From: Echinarachnius parma
Taxonomy: Eukaryota; Echinodermata; Echinoidea; Clypeasteroida; Echinarachniidae
Direction: 5' to 3'
DNA length: 64,000 nt
NCBI GenBank assembly: GCA_037951105.1
Contig: JBAMJV010004296.1
Span: forward strand, 124,001 to 188,000
Both the position numbers and the translations under genes were made by a program. Of the stretch, positions 11,551 to 22,831 are shown in pieces (position 1 is the first letter of the stretch; each line of letters opens with the position of its first letter). The notes beneath the pieces are model-generated. The model made no database searches. It had not been told where the DNA came from and saw nothing but the letters and a program-made list of their open reading frames with translations.

Positions 11551-12978
11551 CCCTAAGAAGGCCGGGGGGGCCATAATGCCCCCCTCCGCGATTGTTTTAT
11601 TGCTCCAAAACGCGGAAGGATGACGCGCCGCTGCTTGGTGACTTTTTTCTTTTAAAACAAAAAAATTGAAAATCGGACCTACCGTTACGAAGTCACGTGA
11701 CCTTTTATCTATGCATGTCAGCCAGAAAATCGCTCAATTTCGTGATTTGTGTACAAAATATCAGAAAATATCAGATTTCGTAAAAGGAGGTACATATCAT
11801 TGGTTATTTGGTCTTGTTTACATTTTATATCTTTGTTTTGGGGTTCAAAATATACTCCGCAAAAAAAGAAACTGGACACTTGTATGAGACCAAATATTTC
11901 GTATTCATTAACGATAAAATATATGATATTGTATATCAAATTAAAGATAAAATTACCCTCTTCAATATTCGCATAAAATCCAGATGAAATCATTCATGCA
12001 TGACTTGTCACGGTCAATTAACCACACCAAGGTCTGTTTTCAAAAATAGCAAAGATGGAACATTCACTCAACCATATAAATGTTGATAAGCATAATCTAA
12101 AACGCTATATTCATGAGATGGCATAATTTTGCATTACAAATGTGACATTATCTATCTTCATCTCAATAAAGAGTATGAATGAAGACAAATTGTGAACGTT
12201 ATAGCTGTTATTTTCATCCAAAAGTAACAAAATGGGGAATTCCATGGCAAAGCTTTATTAGTCAAAACCACAGTTTGTGCCCTTATTTCAGCATGAAAAT
12301 GGTATAAATTCTTCTCAAGAATTATACCGTAATCCAAAGATCTTCAAAACCTGAAGTCACCCTTGGTCAAACATTTGGGCAGTCTTTAACATGACATTTC
12401 TCTAGGTAACTATGGTTAAAATTGCAGAGGAAACATGAAATAGACAAGCTTCATGCCTGTAATACAGGCCAGTATGATAAAGCTTTCATAATCTGGCCCT
12501 GTTTCATTGACAAATTTATATTTCCAGAGTTTGTTCATAACAATAAAGTTGAATAATGTCATAATTTACTTGCCCCGCTCATCTTGTTTTAAGTGAAACG
12601 CTTACTATCATTTCAGTCGAATGGTGTGGTCCTCCATTGTTTTGCTATTTTTGAAAACAGACCTTGCTAATGTTAATTGACCATGGCATTTCATGCATGA
12701 ACGATTACACCTTTAAGTTATACCCTGCATGTAGAGAACTAAATTCCCTTTAATTTGATATATGATCATGTACACTTTATCGTACATTAATATGAAATAT
12801 TTCAACTTATACAAGTGTCCAGTTTCTTTTTTTGCGGAGTATAGTTGAATTATAGTTGGAAATAAAATAAACAACAAAAACAATAAAATACAGAAGTAAA
12901 AAAAAAAGCAAAGAAATACTGTACATGAGAAATTATAAAAACAATAGAAAACATAAGGAAGAACCTGGCTCTACCAAA
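11551..12978 (-). mobile_element. piggyBac-like TTAA element fragment, interrupted
   Basis: The end CCCTAAGAAGGCCGGGGGGG follows TTAA at 11547. The following ~300 bp match 28356 back towards 28020 in reverse orientation, including TCACGTGACCTTTTATC and GGTTATTTGGTCTTG. The match stops at 11853 and resumes at 12842, where a separate element is inserted. It runs on to ACCTGGCTCTACCAAA near 12978 without reaching the other terminus, so this is a 5'-truncated fragment. TTAA followed by CCCT is typical of piggyBac ends. Confidence 0.7.
11853..12842. mobile_element. TA-flanked TIR element (about 1 kb)
   Basis: It begins TACTCCGCAAAAAAAGAAAC and ends GTTTCTTTTTTTGCGGAGTA, a nearly perfect inverted pair of about 30 bp, flanked by TA as in Tc1/mariner elements. 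The interior has a second inverted pair (CTATTTTTGAAAACAGACC). It splits the piggyBac-like fragment and is therefore younger. No transposase is seen. Confidence 0.88.
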
Positions 12979-13840
12979 CTGTTTAATTTCGATATTGATT
13001 AAAGTCGCTGTAGGTTTACTTTTTGCACAAAGTAGTCGCTGTAGATTCTTAAAGTAAAAAGAAAAATATAAGATTTTTGGTACCATTTTTAATATGTGCT
13101 AAAATGACATTCGTATTGTTGATATTAAATTTAAAACTAAGCGGTCGCGCGTAATATTCATGCCCTTAAAATAGTATTGAAAATATGCATTTGTATATTA
13201 GATTTTGAAATTTGTATACGCATAGTACAGGGCAAGGGTACCCCATATTAATGGCATGCACATTTTGATATTAGATTTTGTATACGCACAGTACTAGCAG
13301 TCCACTCCATATTAATTATATTTGCACAATCTCGTGCGCGGCTGAGTATCCATTTTGCGTAAAAGGATTTGATATAAAATATGACTATGTTTGGTGAAAT
13401 ACATTGTACTTTGTCTGTTATATCCTATTATTATTGGAATATGCCAGTTTGTATATATTGTAATTATACAATACGCTCATAGAAAACGAACGCTCACCTC
13501 AAGTATTCAATTTATTAAATAGGAAGGTTAAAGTAAGAATTTCGATATTGACTAAAATCGCTGTAGGTTTACTTTTTGCATTTTGTCCGCTTAATTGTTT
13601 TAAAATGGTATTTGATATTTAGTAATTATTGTTGTTGCTGATGCTTAAGGATATGACTTCTTTATTCCGGATGCGCCTTTTGTTATTTAATTGAATTAGA
13701 AATACATGTATTTAATAATATTATCATATCATCATATTATGATGATTGAATTCATTTTATTCAGTAAATTGTTACATAATGTATTATATTGTATTACGTT
13801 TAAGCCCTGCATTGACAGTTATGCGTCATGTCCTGGGCTA
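12979..13840. other. Gene A intron 1, AT-rich part
   Basis: No exon or mobile end is recognised. Two short direct repeats occur (GATATTGA-TTAAAGTCGCTGTAGG near 12991 and a variant near 13543; TATACGCA-AGTAC near 13216 and 13284). These suggest local duplication. Confidence 0.4.
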
Positions 13841-14605
13841 TACCGGGCGTATCAAAAAAAAGCGTTACACTTTTGAAAAAATTGTCAACATTACATTTTT
13901 ATATATTTATGAGATTGTTTTCATGTCGATGGATGCCCCATGGTCTCATCTATCAAGTGCCACTAACAAAACAAATTTTCGTTCACGCTTGGGTGAACAC
14001 TGACAGTTTGTGTACAGAGTGTCAAAAATGGCTTGCGCCAAATTGAAAGAAGAGGGACAATTAAACCAGCAGACTGAATAAATACTCACATTCAAACAAA
14101 TTGCTCTTTGCCATAAATTTAAGAATATTTTATGATTGTGTAATAATTTTGTGGCAATTTTCTATCATAATTTAACTGATTTCATTGTTTTGTATGCATG
14201 GGTGAGAATCAATAATGGGTAATTACTTCAAGATCTTTTTTAAAGCACAGACACATCAAAACCACATGCCAGTCATTCATTCAAAAAGTACCAAATCAAT
14301 TAATCTTCAAATCATTCAACCGATTCATCAATCAATCAATGAGAAATCAACCAATCAATCCAATCAGCCCATCAATCTATCAACATGAATATTCGTTCAT
14401 GCATGCTTCTGGGTCATTTTTTGTATGTGTCACACTCAATGAAAGGATTTGCATCGTTAATGAGGACAGGCTGGACATTTTGTCATTAACGATGCAAATC
14501 TTTTTATTATCTATCAATCAATGACTTATTTATGCTAACCCATGCATAAAGCAATGAAATCATTTAAATTATGATAGAAAATTGCCACAAAATTATTACA
14601 CTATC

Positions 14606-14663
14606 CATAGGCGCCGGAAGTGGGGGGGGGGGGGGGGGGGGTGCAGGGGGGCGGCCGCCCCCC

Positions 14664-14694
<31 letters not shown>

Positions 14695-15928
14695 AAATCC
14701 AAAAAGTGTGGGGGCAAAACGAAATTTTGATTGCCACAACATTATTACACTAAGGGGACCAAAAAAAAAAATCCAAAAAGTGTGGGGGCAAAACGAAATT
14801 TTGCCCCCCAAAAAAGCCCCCCCCCCCCCTCCCCCTCCCTCCCAAATTTTTTTTTTTAAAGAGTGGGAAAGACACAATCAAATGGATGAGCTAACGTTCA
14901 AAAACTAGTTTATACATCCATTTTCAATGTTCGCTGCGCGCTTCGCGCGCGAACAGATTATCTCAGTTTGTTGTAACATCTGATGAGCATAGACATTTTT
15001 TTTTTTAACTCGGATTCTAAATTTCCTTCACAGGTATGGCATGAATTGCACCAAACTGCACCATTTCAAGTATATAAATGCAAAATCTTCCCCGTGGGAG
15101 GGGGATACCCCCTCCCAAACCCTCCCCCTCTGGCTCTGCCCAAGCACTCGGTCGCTTCGCTCCCTCGGGCTTCATTATTAGCTGTAGGCCCTGTTGTTTG
15201 ATCATACATGCGCCATATGGTTTATGTTGGAACTGTGTATGACACTAAATACAATATTTATGTGTGAGTTTGGGTGCATATTTATTAGTGCGTCAATTAT
15301 TTGTTTTATTCGTGAAAAATATATCAAATGATAACACGCTTTCCCAGATACAGTTAATCTTAAGCCCGAATTTCCTATCTAGGTATGCACCAGATTGCAC
15401 AATTTCAAGTCCATAAATGCAAAATCTTTCTTCCGTGGGAGGGGTATCCCCCTCCCAAACCCTCCCCCTCCTCAGGCGCTTCGCTCCCTCGGGACTCATT
15501 ATTGGCTGTGTGTTGTTGGATCATACATAATGTTGCATAATTATTGTTTATGATGTTATGTGTGTGTTTTGAGGTACATATTTATTAGTGTGTCAATTAT
15601 TTGTTTTCTACGTGAAAAACTATATTAAAACTTTCTGGTCGATCAAATCATATCACGCTTTCCAAAATCTAGGTATGCACCAGATTGCACAATTTAAAGT
15701 CCAAAAATGCAAAAGCTCCTTACCGTGGGAGGGGGGACACCCCCCCTCCCACACCCTCCCCCCGCTCAGTCGCTTCGCTCCCTCGCAATGTCTCACTCTC
15801 ACATCTGGCTCAAAGTTGGCAACCCAGAGTGTGGTTGGGAATGAGCCCCTACACACACAAATTGTGAGCCCCCTTGGGGTTTTGCCCCCCCCCCCCCCCC
15901 CAATCCAAAACTGCTTCCGGCGCGCCTG
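14606..15928. mobile_element. hAT-type element with poly-G/poly-C
   Basis: Flanked by the 8-bp duplication ACACTATC (14598-14605 and 15929-15936). Ends CATAGGCGCCGGAAG and CTTCCGGCGCGCCTG are inverted, and the right end read inward starts CAGG, as hAT ends do. The interior has a G18-plus run facing a C28 run (14622-14684) and three copies of a CTTCGCTCCCTCG repeat. No transposase. A solitary right end of the same family is at 36645-36660. Confidence 0.85.
15040..15800 (+). repeat. Three tandem copies of a GC-rich dispersed unit
   Basis: Units begin near 15045, 15381 and 15672. Each carries ATTGCAC(C/A)ATTT-AAGT, AAATGCAAAA, CGTGGGAGGGG, CCCCTCCCA and TCGCTTCGCTCCCTCG. Related single units lie near 36245, 45770 and 54490. 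The GGGAGGGG/CCCCTCCC pair is a short palindrome. No coding function is evident. Confidence 0.75.
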
Positions 15929-16333
15929 ACACTATCGTAAAAATAATATTAAATTCATGGCAAAGAGCAATTTGTTTGAATGGGAGTACTTATTCGGTCT
16001 GCTGGTTTAATTGTCCCTCTTCTTTCAAATTGACGCAAGCCATTTTTGACACTATGTACAAAAACAGTCAGTGTTCGCCCAAGCGTTTGTTAGTGGCACT
16101 TGATAGATGAGACCATTGGTCATCCATCGACATGAGAAAATCTTCTAAATATATACAAATTTAATTTTGAAAAAATGTTCAAAAGTGTAACGCTTTTTTT
16201 GATACGCTCTGTATGTAAGAGTCTGTTCACCTTTACCCTTGTTCCTTTGTTGAATTGACAATAAAGTGATATCAAATCATCATTCTTTGACTACTAACGT
16301 TGAAGTAAAATAAATATTTCATTTTCATCACAG

Positions 16334-16404
16334 ATGATGTTAATAGTGGTGGAACAACCATCTTTAAGACGGACATCATCGCTTTACTCACCGTTCTATA
16401 TTGT
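16334..16404 (+). CDS. Gene A exon 2: stalk and first half of TM helix
   Basis: Acceptor CATCACAG and donor GTAAGT bound 71 bases. Joined in phase to exon 1 it reads a Gly-rich stalk (D-D-V-N-S-G-G-T-T-I-F-K-T-D) and then I-I-A-L-L-T-V-L-Y-C, the first half of a membrane helix. It ends in phase 0, so the helix must be completed by another exon. Gene C has a 71-base counterpart at 61676 with the same G-G-T-x-I-F-K-T signature. Both length and phase agree, which strongly supports a real exon. Confidence 0.8.
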
Positions 16405-16435
16405 GTAAGTAACAATAATAAATACATGTTCATAT

Positions 16436-17542
16436 TGTTACGAATGTAGATACATGCATTTAATAGTCCCCATGTATATAGTTTGTTGCCTCTTTGTTCT
16501 TGTAATGTTTACCAACCAGCAACTTATCCACCCACTTAAACCGTGTGATTTAGTTCCCACTTAACCCTCACCTTACAATGCCATTCATATACCATCGCTT
16601 TTATGTGTTTCCCCGTTCACCCCTCTCAAGAGCGGTGATGCTTTTTGCCGTCATTAAATCTGCGTTACCCTGTCTTAATCTTAATCTTAAATCCCTGCAA
16701 TGTTTATAGGTGTATTTCTAAGAAGTATTGTTGACCTTCCAGGAAGTATGTCCATTGTAATGTCAAGTCGCTAGAGGTTGTTCTTTGATGCATTAAGTTC
16801 CCTCTTACATTGTCTTAGTCGGTGTCTTTATAGATGTCATTCTTTGTCCTAGCTCAGACTGGAAGTCAATGTCCAGGGTTATGTCAGTAATCTGGACTAG
16901 CCTATATAAGCTCGACCTCTCTCTCAGTCGAAGTCTAAGTCTGGAGAGTGATAATCATGGAGCTGGAGTTTGTGCAGTTGTTAGTTCATTCTTAGTCAGT
17001 TATTAAGTTACAGTACGAAGTTAGTCCTGTTAGAAGTTAGTAAGTTATAGTTAGTCATGTTCGTCATGGAATTGTACGAAGTTGTTTATGGAAGAATAAA
17101 CGAATAACCGAATAACTCTCGCCAACTCGTATCTGTATATGAAGAGCTTAATTCCAAAAGGGGCTATATCCACTTTCCATACAAAATGAGTTAACGATAT
17201 CAGCGCATTAATAAGCTACGTAGCTATCTAGAAATCTGAATTTTCGGACGAATTACGAGATCAAAATCAAAATATGGAAAGTTAAATTTTCATATTCCCA
17301 TAGGCACGTGTACAAAGTTGGACAAAGAAACCTGATTTTCTCAAAAATTGAAAAAGTGGATATAGCCCCTTTTGGAAATAAGCTCTTCATATCGAAGCTT
17401 GTGGAACGTGCTTTACAGAGTGATTGTGATTGTGATTGTGATTTAGAACTATATAACCTCGGCCATCCAGACATCCATCATTAATTATCATCATCTTCAT
17501 CCCATAACAATTTTGTCCGTCAAAAAGGCAGAAATCGTTACA
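16436..17542 (+). mobile_element. Solo LTR in gene A intron 2
   Basis: Starts TGTTACGAATG, ends ATCGTTACA, and is flanked by ATAT at 16432-16435 and 17543-17546. A promoter-like TATATAAG is at 16903 and AATAAA at 17095, as expected inside an LTR. The homologous intron of gene C (61747 onward) lacks it. No internal retroelement coding is nearby, so it is a solo LTR; family is undetermined. A small MITE is nested in it. Confidence 0.7.
17137..17392. mobile_element. MITE nested in the solo LTR
   Basis: A 256-bp inverted-repeat element. ATATGAAGAGCTTAATTCC at the left and GGAAATAAGCTCTTCATAT at the right continue through AAAAGGGGCTATATCCACTT. The arms are about 45 bp. Sequence resumes as LTR-like after it. 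Non-coding. Confidence 0.8.
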
Positions 17543-17794
17543 ATATTTTGCAGTGAAATACTACAATTTTAGCGCTCTTGTCCTATTCCTTTGGTATCCA
17601 TTTTGTGTAGGTATTATGTTTGGGTTGGCATCGATCCTTCATGCATGGGGATAACGAGGGCTCTGTTTGAAAGGCCACATCACGGTCCGAACATTCGCTA
17701 ATTGGCTAATTTATATGGCGCACAACTCCACTACCTATGTGTATGTTCGCACCGTGCGCAAAATGGCAAAAATTAACAAATCCGATCCATTTCA

Positions 17795-18318
17795 AGGAGT
17801 ACGTAGTTCAGTTTTGGTATAGAAGGCGCTGCACAACATAATTTGTTGGTGAGATAATAAACAAAATGAGTGTAAAATTTGAAATGGCATACAATTTTAA
17901 TGACAGAATAAACTTTATTTGATCAAAATCGGTTCAGAAACGGCTGAAATATCAAAATCCGATCAGAATAAATCTGGGGTCCAGATTTATTCGATAATTT
18001 TATTTTTTTTTAATTTAAATTGCGTACACTATTTCAAAAATGTTCAAAAGAGGTTTTGTAATAGTTGCTGATGATTTCTTTTTTTAATTATAATTTCAAC
18101 AAAACATCACCTGCATAATTTTGTATGAAAAACGGTTGAAACCAACGCTTTCTAGAGAGCGCCCTATTGTTAATTTGTTAATGATAACAGGCTTTTTACG
18201 TAGTCGTTTGTAATTTGTTATACCTTTCGAGCATGGTGGAGTTTATAACTATTAGTTTGTAATGTTATTATGCAGGTTTGGGTTACTAAGCTCAGCCTTG
18301 CCAAAACTGTACTACCCC
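17795..18318. mobile_element. TTAA MITE family M, gene A intron 2
   Basis: The left end is degraded (AGTTCAGTTTTGGTATAGAA) and the right end is ACTGTACTACCCCT before TTAA. It has the family body motifs, including AAAATCGGTTCAGAAACGGC and GATAACAGGC. Sequence just upstream (17560-17790) is homologous to the gene C intron at 61800-62050. Confidence 0.75.
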
Positions 18319-18562
18319 TTTAAAAGTAAAATTTAGTGGAGACTTAAAGTATGATTGCCCTACAATTGCTCATTCTTTATAATTGGTCTTATCATGGGTA
18401 CCACGAAATAATTTTCATAATTTACAGTTGCATGAATACAAATAAATATTTAGTGTGAATCATTCAAAAACGGGCTATATCGAAAAGCGGGGCTACAAAG
18501 ATGTTCAAATCTATTAATTTCCCACACTAACCGCTAACTATTTATACTATCCCATTCACTAG

Positions 18563-18653
18563 GTACTATTGCTTGAGAGGGTTATTCGCAAACTATGCAG
18601 TCCGTTGACAACAGCAGCTGAAAGTGATGCCACTGAACGCCATCAGAAGACAG
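18563..18653 (+). CDS. Gene A exon 3: rest of TM helix and cytoplasmic start
   Basis: Acceptor TTCACTAG, donor GTAGAT, 91 bases. The phase-0 start gives V-L-L-L-E-R-V-I-R-K-L-C and then a Ser/Thr/Glu-rich tail. The opening matches gene D exon 6 (V-L-L-L-E-M-V-I-Y-K) on the other strand, also after a phase-0 intron that splits the helix. An acidic residue within or at the inner edge of the helix is conserved. There is no ITAM or ITIM tyrosine motif. Confidence 0.78.
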
Positions 18654-19479
18654 GTAGATAACAAGTATTCTGTCGAAGAGAAAGCAATATTGAATTAAAT
18701 TGAATTACATCAGATTGAATTAAATAAAAAAGATATGGAATGGAATTAAAAGTGGAATGGAATGAAATTAAACTTAATAAAGTGATATGATATGCGGTGA
18801 AATATAATCAACTTAAACTGAATAAAACACTCAAATGTAATGTATTGGAATGAAATGTGATGGAATGAATTAACTTATAATTTAACAAAGTCTGACATCA
18901 TCAAATGAAATTTTGTATGATGAGAAAAACATGTTAATATAATAATTAGCGGAAACATTACGAGATTTTGTTTTTCCAGTTAAACAGAAATTCCGCTCAA
19001 AAAGATGCAACCTTCATTATACTTGTTTGCTCTATAGCTGACCTATTATCTAATTTGTCTTAATAATTATATAAATGACGTCGTGAGGTATATAATTAAA
19101 ATCATTTATAAAAGTACAAAACAAGGAGTGCGTAGCTGCTTACCTATGCTATTTGAAACAAACTGCATGTACTGATTTCCTCTGCCAAAAATAAAACAAT
19201 TGTAATTCGAATAACATGTACTTCTCTAGACTTCAAAAACAAACGTCATGAGGTAAAAAAAGAGTATTGTATAACGATTTCAATTACTTCCTTGGTACGA
19301 ATATCCTTATGTCAAACTATAATCAAAGTTGTTTCCGTTATTGAAACAGACGCGGTTGCCAAGGTTTTCGGCTATTTGACTCAACAAATTTAGTTTTGTT
19401 ATATGCGCAAACCTGACCGTTCGATAATGTAGGCCAATTACTACTTGTTATCATTGCATTGTGTTTTTGTTTTCTATAG
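18654..19479. other. Gene A intron 3
   Basis: Contains a run of degenerate TGGAAT/GAATTAAA-type repeats (18685-18870) and otherwise plain AT-rich sequence. No mobile ends or extra exons are recognised. Confidence 0.5.
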
Positions 19480-19534
19480 GGACTAGAAAGAGAACGGTCG
19501 GACAGCCTGTAGTGATCAAAACAACAGCAATCAG
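19480..19534 (+). CDS. Gene A exon 4: basic cytoplasmic tail
   Basis: Acceptor TTTTCTATAG and donor GTGAGT bound 55 bases that continue the frame of exon 3. They read G-T-R-K-R-T-V-G-Q-P-V-V-I-K-T-T-A-I, a basic tail with no known signalling motif, leaving two bases. A terminal exon is not certain. The acceptor at 21097 would give R-F-Y-G-A-L-D-H and a stop at 21144-21146, but that acceptor also opens the gene B segment. Confidence 0.6.
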
Positions 19535-19703
19535 GTGAGTCCAACACTTGGATATTACATAGTGATGGCCGTAATGAGTGCTTTTATGTTTTCTATTCCC
19601 ATGTAAATCCTACACAAATGCCTGATGTTTTTAGATGTTTGTAAATCATTAAATATCCATTATGTTTTAATTTTGATGTAAATTTGTTCGTGCATAAGCT
19701 ATA

Positions 19704-20987
19704 CAGAGCGTATACAAAAAATCGTTACACTTTTGACAATTTTGTCAAAATTACATTTCAAAATATTTAGAAGATTTTTTTCATGTCGAAAGATGCCCAA
19801 TACTGTAGTCTCATATATCAAGTGTCACTAACAAAACAGAGTGTCCAGAGTGTGAAAAATGACTTGCGCCAAATTGAAAGAAGAGGGAAAATTAAACCAG
19901 CAATCCAAATAAGTACTCCCATTAAAACAAATTGCTCTTAGCCAGAAAATTCCTAGACATAACCAGTGGCGTACCCCAGGATTTTGTAAAGAGGGGGGGG
20001 GGGGGGGGGGTTCTTCAGAAACAAATTCTGTCAGCGGGGATGGGGGGAGGCAGTCGTAGAAAATTGTCAAAGCCGAGACCTAGACCAGGTCTGGTCCACA
20101 ATTTTCGAGGCCGAGACCAAGACCCAGTTGTTAAGAATCCGGTGAGTGGGGGAGGGGAGGGGGGGGGGGGGGGAGGGGGGAGGGGTAGTCATAGAACATG
20201 TTCTTAGCCGAGACCGCGAATGTTCGACATTTTCGAGACAAAGGCCAGGTCTGGTCCACAATTTTCGAGACCGAGACCAGAATCCTGTAAGCAGGTGGAG
20301 GGGGGGGGGGGGGGGGGGGTGGGGAGTGGGAGGTAGTCGTAGCCATTTTCAAAATTTTCGAGACCAAGGCCAGGTCCGGTCCACAATTTTCGAGACCGAT
20401 ACCAAGAGACCAAGACCCAGTGGTTGAGAATCCTGTAAGCGGAAGGAGGGGGGGGGGGGTGAGTTAGTCATGGAAAATGTTCGTTATTTTTGAGGCCGAG
20501 ATCACAGTTCTTTGCACTTTTTGAGGTCGAGACCATCGAAAATGACGGTCGAGACCACTGACAATTGGTCTTCAAGAACAGTTGAAATTTCAAAGGGGCG
20601 GGGGTCAAACCAAAACAGTCATTTTTCGGCCAAGGGGGGGGGGGGGGGGGGTTGAACCCTTCTCCCCCCCCCCCCCCCCCCCCTGGGTACGCCTATGATC
20701 ATAACATAATGATCTTAAATTTATGCAAAAGAGCACATTGTATGGATGGGATTACTTATTCAGATTGGTGGTTTAATTTTCCCTCTTCTTTTAATTTGGC
20801 GCAAGTCATTTTTCAAACTCTGGACAAAATGGCAGTGCTCATCCAAGCGTGAAAAAAAATTGTTTTGTTAGTGGCACTTGATAGATGAGACTATTGGGCA
20901 TCTATCAACATGAACAAATCTTCTATACATTTTGAAATGTAATTGTGACAAATTTTTCAATAGTGTAACGTTTTTTTTAATGCTCTG
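19704..20987. mobile_element. Mariner-type element, second copy
   Basis: Flanked by TATA. Ends CAGAGCGTATACAAAAA and TTTTTAATGCTCTG, with arms of about 250 bp matching those of 13841-16213 (CTCATATATCAAGTGTCACT, AATTGAAAGAAGAGGGA). Its centre holds a hAT-like insertion (19964-20697). Confidence 0.8.
19964..20697. mobile_element. hAT-like GGCGTACCCAGG element with tandem units
   Basis: Ends CAGTGGCGTACCCCAGG and CCTGGGTACGCCTATG are inverted. Flanks GACATAAC and ATCATAAC agree at six of eight bases. The interior is about four degenerate units of roughly 125 bp, each with a G-rich run and phrases such as TTTTCGAGACCGAGACC and GGTCCACAATTTTCGAG. Non-coding; Gly- and Pro-rich frames are artefacts. 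Confidence 0.75.
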
Positions 20988-21097
20988 TATAAGCTAAACC
21001 TGGATTAAATCGCAATTTTAATCTTCTCGCCTCTTACAATAAATAGATTCTCGAGCAAATATATTGTTTTTTGTTTGTTTTATTGTGTCTTACATAG

Positions 21098-21735
21098 GTT
21101 TTACGGGGCCCTGGACCATTTTTTCTTACATATGTTAGACCACTGAATTTGACGCTGTTCACGTTTATCATCCTGTCTACGTTTCTGTTCACTGGTATCT
21201 CGTCGAGCCCGTGGCCCATAGGGACTAACTTTACTCGAACATTCACGCATGAGCTTACCTTGCAAGATGGGACTGAAACCAGGTCACGAGGGACGCGTTG
21301 ATGTACAACTTTCTTTAGACAAAAGAAACATAACGATTGCATTTTTTATCAGTAAGCTAGAGAAAACTGATGATGGTGACTATCTGGCAATTATAACAGA
21401 AGATAATCAAGACGACTTCCTTTTCAAGACATATTCCACTGATGTCACCGTATCATTTCCACCTGGAAAAGCTGAGTGTGAGTTTCAGGAACCCACGATT
21501 CTAGTTCAAAATTGGCTTACTATCCACTGTAATGCTACCGCTGGGAGTATTGACAACCAAGGACATCTAATCTGTCATCAAAACTCGAAGCAACTACCAC
21601 ACCTACAACCTGTATCGCATGTTGGTGACCAGTTATGTGCTGTATTCTGGGTGGATCCTGAATTGCAAGCTAGATGTTGTTCGACTAACAGTACCACCTC
21701 GATCGACCTGAACTCTTGTACTGATTTTGTGTACC
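21098..21735 (+). pseudogene. Gene B ectodomain: Ig-like segment plus Cys domain (broken)
   Basis: From 21249 the frame reads an Ig-like D-E-F strand region (G-R-V-D-V-Q-L-S-L, N-I-T-I-A, then E-K-T-D-D-G-D-Y) but without the usual F-strand Cys. After P-P-G-K-A-E-C-E-F comes the same Cys domain as gene A: I-H-C, L-I-C-H-Q-N, V-F-W-V-D-P, R-C-C, N-S-C-T-D-F-V-Y. Upstream, the strand with the core Trp (S-V-H-W-Y-L) and the stretch L-T-L-Q-D-G-T-E lie in two other frames separated by stops. That implies at least two frameshifts. After F-V-Y the frame runs into a pyrimidine microsatellite with no donor. I call it a decayed Ig-plus-Cys receptor; use of only the in-frame part is possible. Confidence 0.6.
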
Positions 21736-22045
21736 GGCTCTTTTCTTCTCTTCACTTCATTTTCCTTCTCTTTTCTTTACTCCTCTTCTCTTCTCTTCTC
21801 TTCTCTTCTCTTCTCTTCTCTACTCATCCTTTCTCTTCTCTTCAATTCCCTTCTCTTCTCTTCCCTGCACTTCTATTCACTTCTCTTCTCTTCACTTCTC
21901 TTCTCTTCCCTTAAATTCCCTTCTCTTCTCTTCTCTTCTCTTCTCTTCTCTTCTCTTCTCTTCTCTTCTCTTCTCTTCTCTTCTCTACTCTACTCTACTC
22001 TACTCTACTCTACTCTACTCTACTCTACTCTACTCTACTCTCATC
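21736..22045 (+). repeat. (TTCTC)n and (TACTC)n microsatellite
   Basis: Pyrimidine pentamer repeats begin directly after the F-V-Y codons of gene B. They are imperfect at first, then pure TTCTC, then TACTC for about 60 bases. Ser/Leu/Phe-rich frames through it are artefacts. Confidence 0.95.
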
Positions 22046-22420
22046 GCATCTCTTCTGTTTATTGTTTAGGAAGCCAACTCTTACTAGATGTCCCCAAATG
22101 TAACACCTCTTGTTATGGTTCTAGATCCTTTCAACATACTAGCCCCAACCTTTGGAATGAACTCCCCCTTGCTATTCGACAATCCACATTAAATCCTCAC
22201 TGAAAGCCCACCTCTTTCGCTCTGTGTAAAGTTAAGACAGTACCCAATGTATATTGTAATGTTTGTTTGTATGTTCTGTATAAGACGTAAGCATTTGTAA
22301 TTTAATTTGTTTAAAACTTTAATATTGAAGTGTAAATTATGCAGCATGTGCAAAGCGCGTAGAGAATATATTTGTATAGTATTACGCGGTATAGAAGCAA
22401 TGTCTAATTATTATTGATGA
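22046..22420 (+). mobile_element. LINE 3'-end fragment
   Basis: A frame at 22060-22203 reads S-P-N-L-W-N-E-L-P-L-A-I-R, the C-terminal phrase typical of CR1/L2-like reverse-transcriptase proteins. It is followed by a 3' UTR with CAAAGCGCGTAGAGA and ending near ATTATTATTGATGATGAT. Severely 5' truncated and inserted between the two pyrimidine microsatellites in gene B. Confidence 0.75.
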
Positions 22421-22481
22421 TGATACGTATATATAACACGTATCACCTATTGATTTTGTTCGAATTTTCATCACTTGTCTT

Positions 22482-22622
22482 CTCTTCAATTCCCTTCTCT
22501 TCTCTTCTCTTCTCTTCTCTTCTCTTCTCTTCTCTTCTCTTCTCTTCTCTTCTCTTCTCTTCTCTTCTCTTCTCTTCTCTTCTCTTCTCTTCTCTTCTCT
22601 TCTCTTCTCTTCTCTTCTCTTC
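22482..22622 (+). repeat. (TTCTC)n microsatellite
   Basis: About 140 bases of TTCTC ending TTCAG at 22622-22624. The pyrimidine run plus CAG has the form of a strong splice acceptor, opening a frame G-K-V-T-K-F-G-E-N, so the repeat could act as a polypyrimidine tract. That use is speculative. Confidence 0.95.
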
Positions 22623-22831
22623 AGGAAAGGTCACCAAATTTGGTGAAAATGAAATACAAACTGTGGAAGCGGTGTCTGGAAGTATGGTAGGGGGCTCAAT
22701 GAACCACCCCCTCCCCCCTTAGGCTTGATAGGGTTAACCCTGAAGAAGGTTGGAACTAACATCACCAATGACAATAACATCGTATAGAGTCAATCTTTCA
22801 CGAGCTGATTCATTCCTCTGATTTCCATCAG

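Larger units (their letters stand above)
13841..16213. mobile_element. Mariner-type element with 260-bp TIRs
   Basis: Left end TACCGGGCGTATCAAAA and right end TTTTGATACGCTCTGTA. The inverted arms (13843-14100, 15950-16211) match through CTCATCTATCAAGTGCCACT and AATTGAAAGAAGAGGGA. Flanking TA fits Tc1/mariner. It lies in gene A intron 1 and ends 120 bp before exon 2. The centre is occupied by a hAT-type insertion (14606-15928). A second family member is at 19704-20987. Confidence 0.85.

Noticed and set aside
14571-14908. Gly/Pro-rich frames over G and C runs
   Set aside because: Homopolymer translations inside hAT-like elements; no start context or conservation. Similar frames near 11104, 20131, 36155 and 45159 rejected for the same reason.
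21098-21146. Possible terminal exon of gene A (R-F-Y-G-A-L-D-H...)
   Set aside because: Phase fits exon 4, but the short tail has no counterpart in gene D and the same acceptor opens gene B sequence; kept only as a remark.
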